Assembly (NCBI GenBank): GCA_013360535.1
Contig: JABWBL010000175.1
Location: 1-7,067 of the forward strand
Direction of reading: 5' to 3'
DNA: 7,067 nt
Origin: Planctomycetaceae bacterium
GTDB taxonomy: Bacteria; Planctomycetota; UBA1135; GCA-002686595
A model generated the notes under the pieces. It worked only from the letters and a program-made list of their open reading frames with translations. It was not told the DNA's origin and did not search any database. Positions 6,645 through 7,067 of the stretch are shown in pieces. Made by a program: the position numbers and the translations under genes. Numbering within the stretch: position 1 is the stretch's first letter; each line of letters begins with the position of its first letter.

Positions 6645-7067
6645 TCAGGAGCGCCTGTGGAGCAGGAAATCGACCATCTGGAGCCCGGTGGACCCGAACG
6701 GGCCGCCCCAGCGGCGGGCGAGCGTGCGGGCCCGTTCGGCCTCCTCCTCGGCATACCGGCGCGTCGCCTCCAGCCCGAGCACGGCCACGAGCGTCGGCTT
6801 GTCCTGCGCCGCGTCCTTTCCGGGGGTCTTGCCGAGCGCGGCCTTGTCGGCCGTGACGTCGAGCAGGTCGTCGACGGCCTGGAAACAGCGTCCCAAGGAA
6901 CGCCCCCACTCGACCGCCTCGGCGCGCCGTGCCGGCTCCGCGCCCGCGACGATGGCCCCGAGCTCGGCGGAAACGGCGATCAGGGCGCCGGTCTTGAGCG
7001 CGTGCATGCGCTCGACGTCGCCGCGCTGCGCCGAGTGGCCCGAGAGCCCGAGGTCGAGCACCTGCCC
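6645..7067 (-). CDS. ispA: Polyprenyl (farnesyl/geranylgeranyl) diphosphate synthase, 3' part
   Basis: The last 140 residues of a short-chain prenyltransferase that joins IPP to allylic diphosphates; the N-terminal half lies beyond the right edge. The reading frame is open through the edge (GQVLDLG at the start), so the GTG at 7061 is internal and not a start. Visible features are the HALKTGALI segment with its diphosphate-contacting Lys-Thr (about 22-30), the second aspartate-rich motif in FQAVDDLLDVTAD (DDLLD at about 66-70) that binds Mg-diphosphate, the GKDAAQDKPT loop (83-92), and a normal C-terminal helix ending DFLLHRRS. The first aspartate-rich motif and the residues that set chain length are outside the window, so FPP versus GGPP synthase cannot be decided; ispA is chosen from its position just upstream of dxs, a common arrangement. 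The 63 bases (6582-6644) between its stop and the chosen dxs ATG show no clear terminator or promoter, so read-through into dxs is likely. Confidence 0.9.
   Translation of the reverse strand, partial: GQVLDLGLSGHSAQRGDVERMHALKTGALIAVSAELGAIVAGAEPARRAEAVEWGRSLGRCFQAVDDLLDVTADKAALGKTPGKDAAQDKPTLVAVLGLEATRRYAEEEAERARTLARRWGGPFGSTGLQMVDFLLHRRS

Overview
This is a high-GC bacterial window (about 70% GC by eye over most of its length) packed with housekeeping genes. I see no mobile element, CRISPR array, RNA gene or new multi-gene system. The Lol-type ABC transporter implies a Gram-negative-type envelope, and dxs with ispA implies the DXP route to isoprenoids. Planctomycetota or a deltaproteobacterial-type lineage (e.g. 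Myxococcota) would fit, but this is a weak inference and the taxonomy is unresolved.

Layout. Positions 1 to about 175 hold a fragment of a TPR-repeat protein on the minus strand, with lower GC (about 58%). At about 160-178 it runs directly into the plus-strand gene for lysyl-tRNA synthetase (lysS), which has lost roughly its first 75 residues. The plus-strand set lysS - lolC/E-type permease - lolD-type ATPase is tightly packed (3-nt gap, then an 8-nt overlap) and looks like one operon. It meets a minus-strand set head-on: the lolD stop and the nadK stop abut inside the palindrome TGATCA (3609-3614) with no intergenic base. Read from the right edge on the minus strand, that set is ispA (3' part only), dxs and nadK.

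How the genes work together. IspA and Dxs act at opposite ends of isoprenoid precursor synthesis: Dxs makes DXP from pyruvate and glyceraldehyde-3-phosphate, and IspA condenses IPP and DMAPP into prenyl diphosphates. NadK makes NADP, whose reduced form the next DXP-pathway enzyme uses. The permease and LolD-type ATPase would form an inner-membrane machine that releases lipoproteins. LysRS charges tRNA-Lys and probably shares only transcription with them.

The most important observation is the abrupt TPR/lysS junction at the left end. It is best explained by a chimeric contig end, less likely by a real rearrangement. Secondary points are non-consensus residues in the Dxs thiamine-diphosphate motif, the zero-gap convergent stops and an uncertain dxs start. 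The many other long open frames, including one of 947 codons antisense to nadK and dxs, are GC-driven shadows.
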